Below are positions 5,389 through 6,520 of a stretch of 6,520 nt of DNA, in pieces. Position 1 is the first letter of the stretch; each line of letters opens with the position of its first letter. Below the pieces are notes generated by a model. The model was not told the origin of the DNA. It made no database searches and worked only from the letters and a program-made list of their open reading frames with translations. Both the position numbers and the translations under genes were made by a program. This DNA comes from Bacillota bacterium (lineage in GTDB: Bacteria > Bacillota_I > Bacilli_A > Erysipelotrichales > Erysipelotrichaceae), in NCBI GenBank assembly GCA_023388035.1, contig JAEWGY010000003.1, positions 1 through 6,520 of the forward strand, in the 5' to 3' direction.

Positions 5389-6520
5389 ATGATTAAAAAG
5401 ATTTATGCCGTGCTTGAATTTGGTGATTATGAACTACGTTTAGCTATAGGTGAATTCTATAATACAAAATTAAATATATTAAAACTTATTACGAAACCGA
5501 TTAAAGCCTTTAATGGTTTTGAAATAGTTAATGAAGAAGAAATAATTAAAAATTTACAAACGATCATAAGAGAGGCTAATGAAGATTTAGGAACCACTAT
5601 TGAATCAGTTATTTTAGTATTACCTTCTTATCGTTTTAAAAAGCGAAGTTTAATGATTGATCTTGAAACTAGTCGTGGAATTGTTAGCTATGAAGATGTT
5701 AAAAAGGCTATTGAATCAGCAGCGATGACACCAATTGATGAAGATCGTGAATTGATTAATATTGTTTGCAATCGTTTTATTGTTAATGGTATTTCTAATT
5801 ATAGCTTACCCTTAAAAGAACGAGCTAAGGAAATTAGTATTGATATTGATTTATTGCTTGCGGATAAAAAATTAAGTCATGATTATGTAGCGATAGTTGA
5901 AAAGGCTGGTCTTAAGATTTTAGATATCTGTTTAGATACTTATGCAGTTTGTAAGGAAACAGGACTCTTTACTAAAACTACTAATCAAAATGTTATTTTA
6001 TTAAAAATTGAGAAATCTTATACAAGCTTTGCTTTTATTACTAGATCGAAAATTATGAATATTGAGATTATGAATCATGGTCTTAATGATTTAGTGGTTA
6101 GTCTTAGAAAGAAATATGATTTATCTTACTCACAATTATTAAGATTAGTAAAATATCAATTTAGACAAAATTTAAATAATGAAAGTGATAATGCTATCTA
6201 TGCTTATCAAAAAGATTCACAAAAGAAAATAATTGAAGAAAAACAATTCAATGATGATTTAAATGAAGCATTTAATAGTTTAATTACGAGAATTCATACA
6301 ACTTGTGAACCACTATTAGAACTAGCAAATACTTCAATTTTAGTTTGTGGAGAGGGTTGTATTATTAGTGATTTAGATAATATTCTATACAAAAAATTAG
6401 GACTTGAAACGAAAATTCAGATACCTGACACCTTAGGTGTTAAAGAGGCTAGTTTATCATCTTTAGTAGGCGCCTTTTATGCTTATTATGATAATGATAA
6501 ATATCTTCAAAAATCTGATG
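5389..6520 (+). CDS. ftsA: FtsA-like cell division protein with eroded ATP-binding loops (3' end outside window)
   Basis: FtsA is an actin-fold protein that tethers FtsZ to the membrane at the division site. 377 residues are visible and the frame is open at the window end. The FtsA order is clear: first strand pair KIYAVLEFGDYELRLAIGE (4-22), the SHS2/1C domain including EDVKKAIESAA, RELINIVCNRFIVNG and ...LPLKERAKEISIDIDLLLA (about 80-165), VEKAGLKILDICLDTYAV, the region that normally carries the second phosphate loop, and ILVCGEGCIISDL (317-329). Key positions are altered: DIGTSK is LEFGDYE (Glu10 for Asp), the DIGGGTTD loop is KIEKSYTS (206-213), and the adenosine GGG is GEG (321-323). ATP binding is therefore doubtful. 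The membrane-tail helix and any ftsZ would lie beyond the window. ATG 5389 gives the family-typical N-terminus; an in-frame ATG at 5353 would add 12 residues but has no ribosome site. Confidence 0.85.
   Translation, partial: MIKKIYAVLEFGDYELRLAIGEFYNTKLNILKLITKPIKAFNGFEIVNEEEIIKNLQTIIREANEDLGTTIESVILVLPSYRFKKRSLMIDLETSRGIVSYEDVKKAIESAAMTPIDEDRELINIVCNRFIVNGISNYSLPLKERAKEISIDIDLLLADKKLSHDYVAIVEKAGLKILDICLDTYAVCKETGLFTKTTNQNVILLKIEKSYTSFAFITRSKIMNIEIMNHGLNDLVVSLRKKYDLSYSQLLRLVKYQFRQNLNNESDNAIYAYQKDSQKKIIEEKQFNDDLNEAFNSLITRIHTTCEPLLELANTSILVCGEGCIISDLDNILYKKLGLETKIQIPDTLGVKEASLSSLVGAFYAYYDNDKYLQKSD

Overview
The window is very AT-rich, with short intergenic gaps, strong GGAGG ribosome-binding sites on some genes and TAA/TAG stops only. 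All five Trp codons seen are TGG and no gene has an in-frame TGA, so it can be read with the ordinary code. This fits a low-GC Bacillota / Mycoplasmatota-border organism (an Erysipelotrichales- or RF39-like Bacilli lineage, or a walled relative of the mollicutes). The lineage is inferred from protein character and base composition, not from a marker search.

Layout. (1) 1-933 (+): the last 310 residues of the disaggregase ClpB, ending in a hairpin terminator that contains the stop codon. (2) 1052-2386 (+): nox, a flavin NADH oxidase, with its own sigma-A-type promoter, a possible LacI/CcpA-type operator over its start site, and a strong Shine-Dalgarno. (3) 4406-2414 (-): a two-gene operon with 11-nt overlap, murT then gatD, recognisable as the lipid II amidation pair but with several hallmark residues missing. 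It converges on nox and shares a two-way terminator with it. (4) 4452-5030 (+): a short SpoU/TrmH-like protein, divergent from murT across 45 bp. (5) 5216-5037 (-): rpmB (ribosomal protein L28), convergent on the SpoU-like gene with a shared terminator. (6) 5389-6520 (+): an FtsA-like division protein that runs off the window.

Two themes stand out. First, murT, the SpoU-like gene and ftsA each have a -10-like hexamer exactly 6 nt before the ATG and no Shine-Dalgarno, which predicts leaderless mRNAs; nox, gatD and rpmB have normal leaders or ribosome-binding sites. Second, four proteins keep a recognisable family fold but have lost family motifs: GatD lacks its Cys and His catalytic residues, MurT lacks the zinc-ribbon cysteines, the SpoU-like protein lacks most of the SAM-binding knot, and FtsA lacks the phosphate-binding loops. 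They look like intact, non-frameshifted genes, so they are either real pseudoenzymes or a strongly divergent branch. No mobile element, CRISPR array, tRNA or rRNA was seen. No stretch longer than 300 bases lacks a gene.
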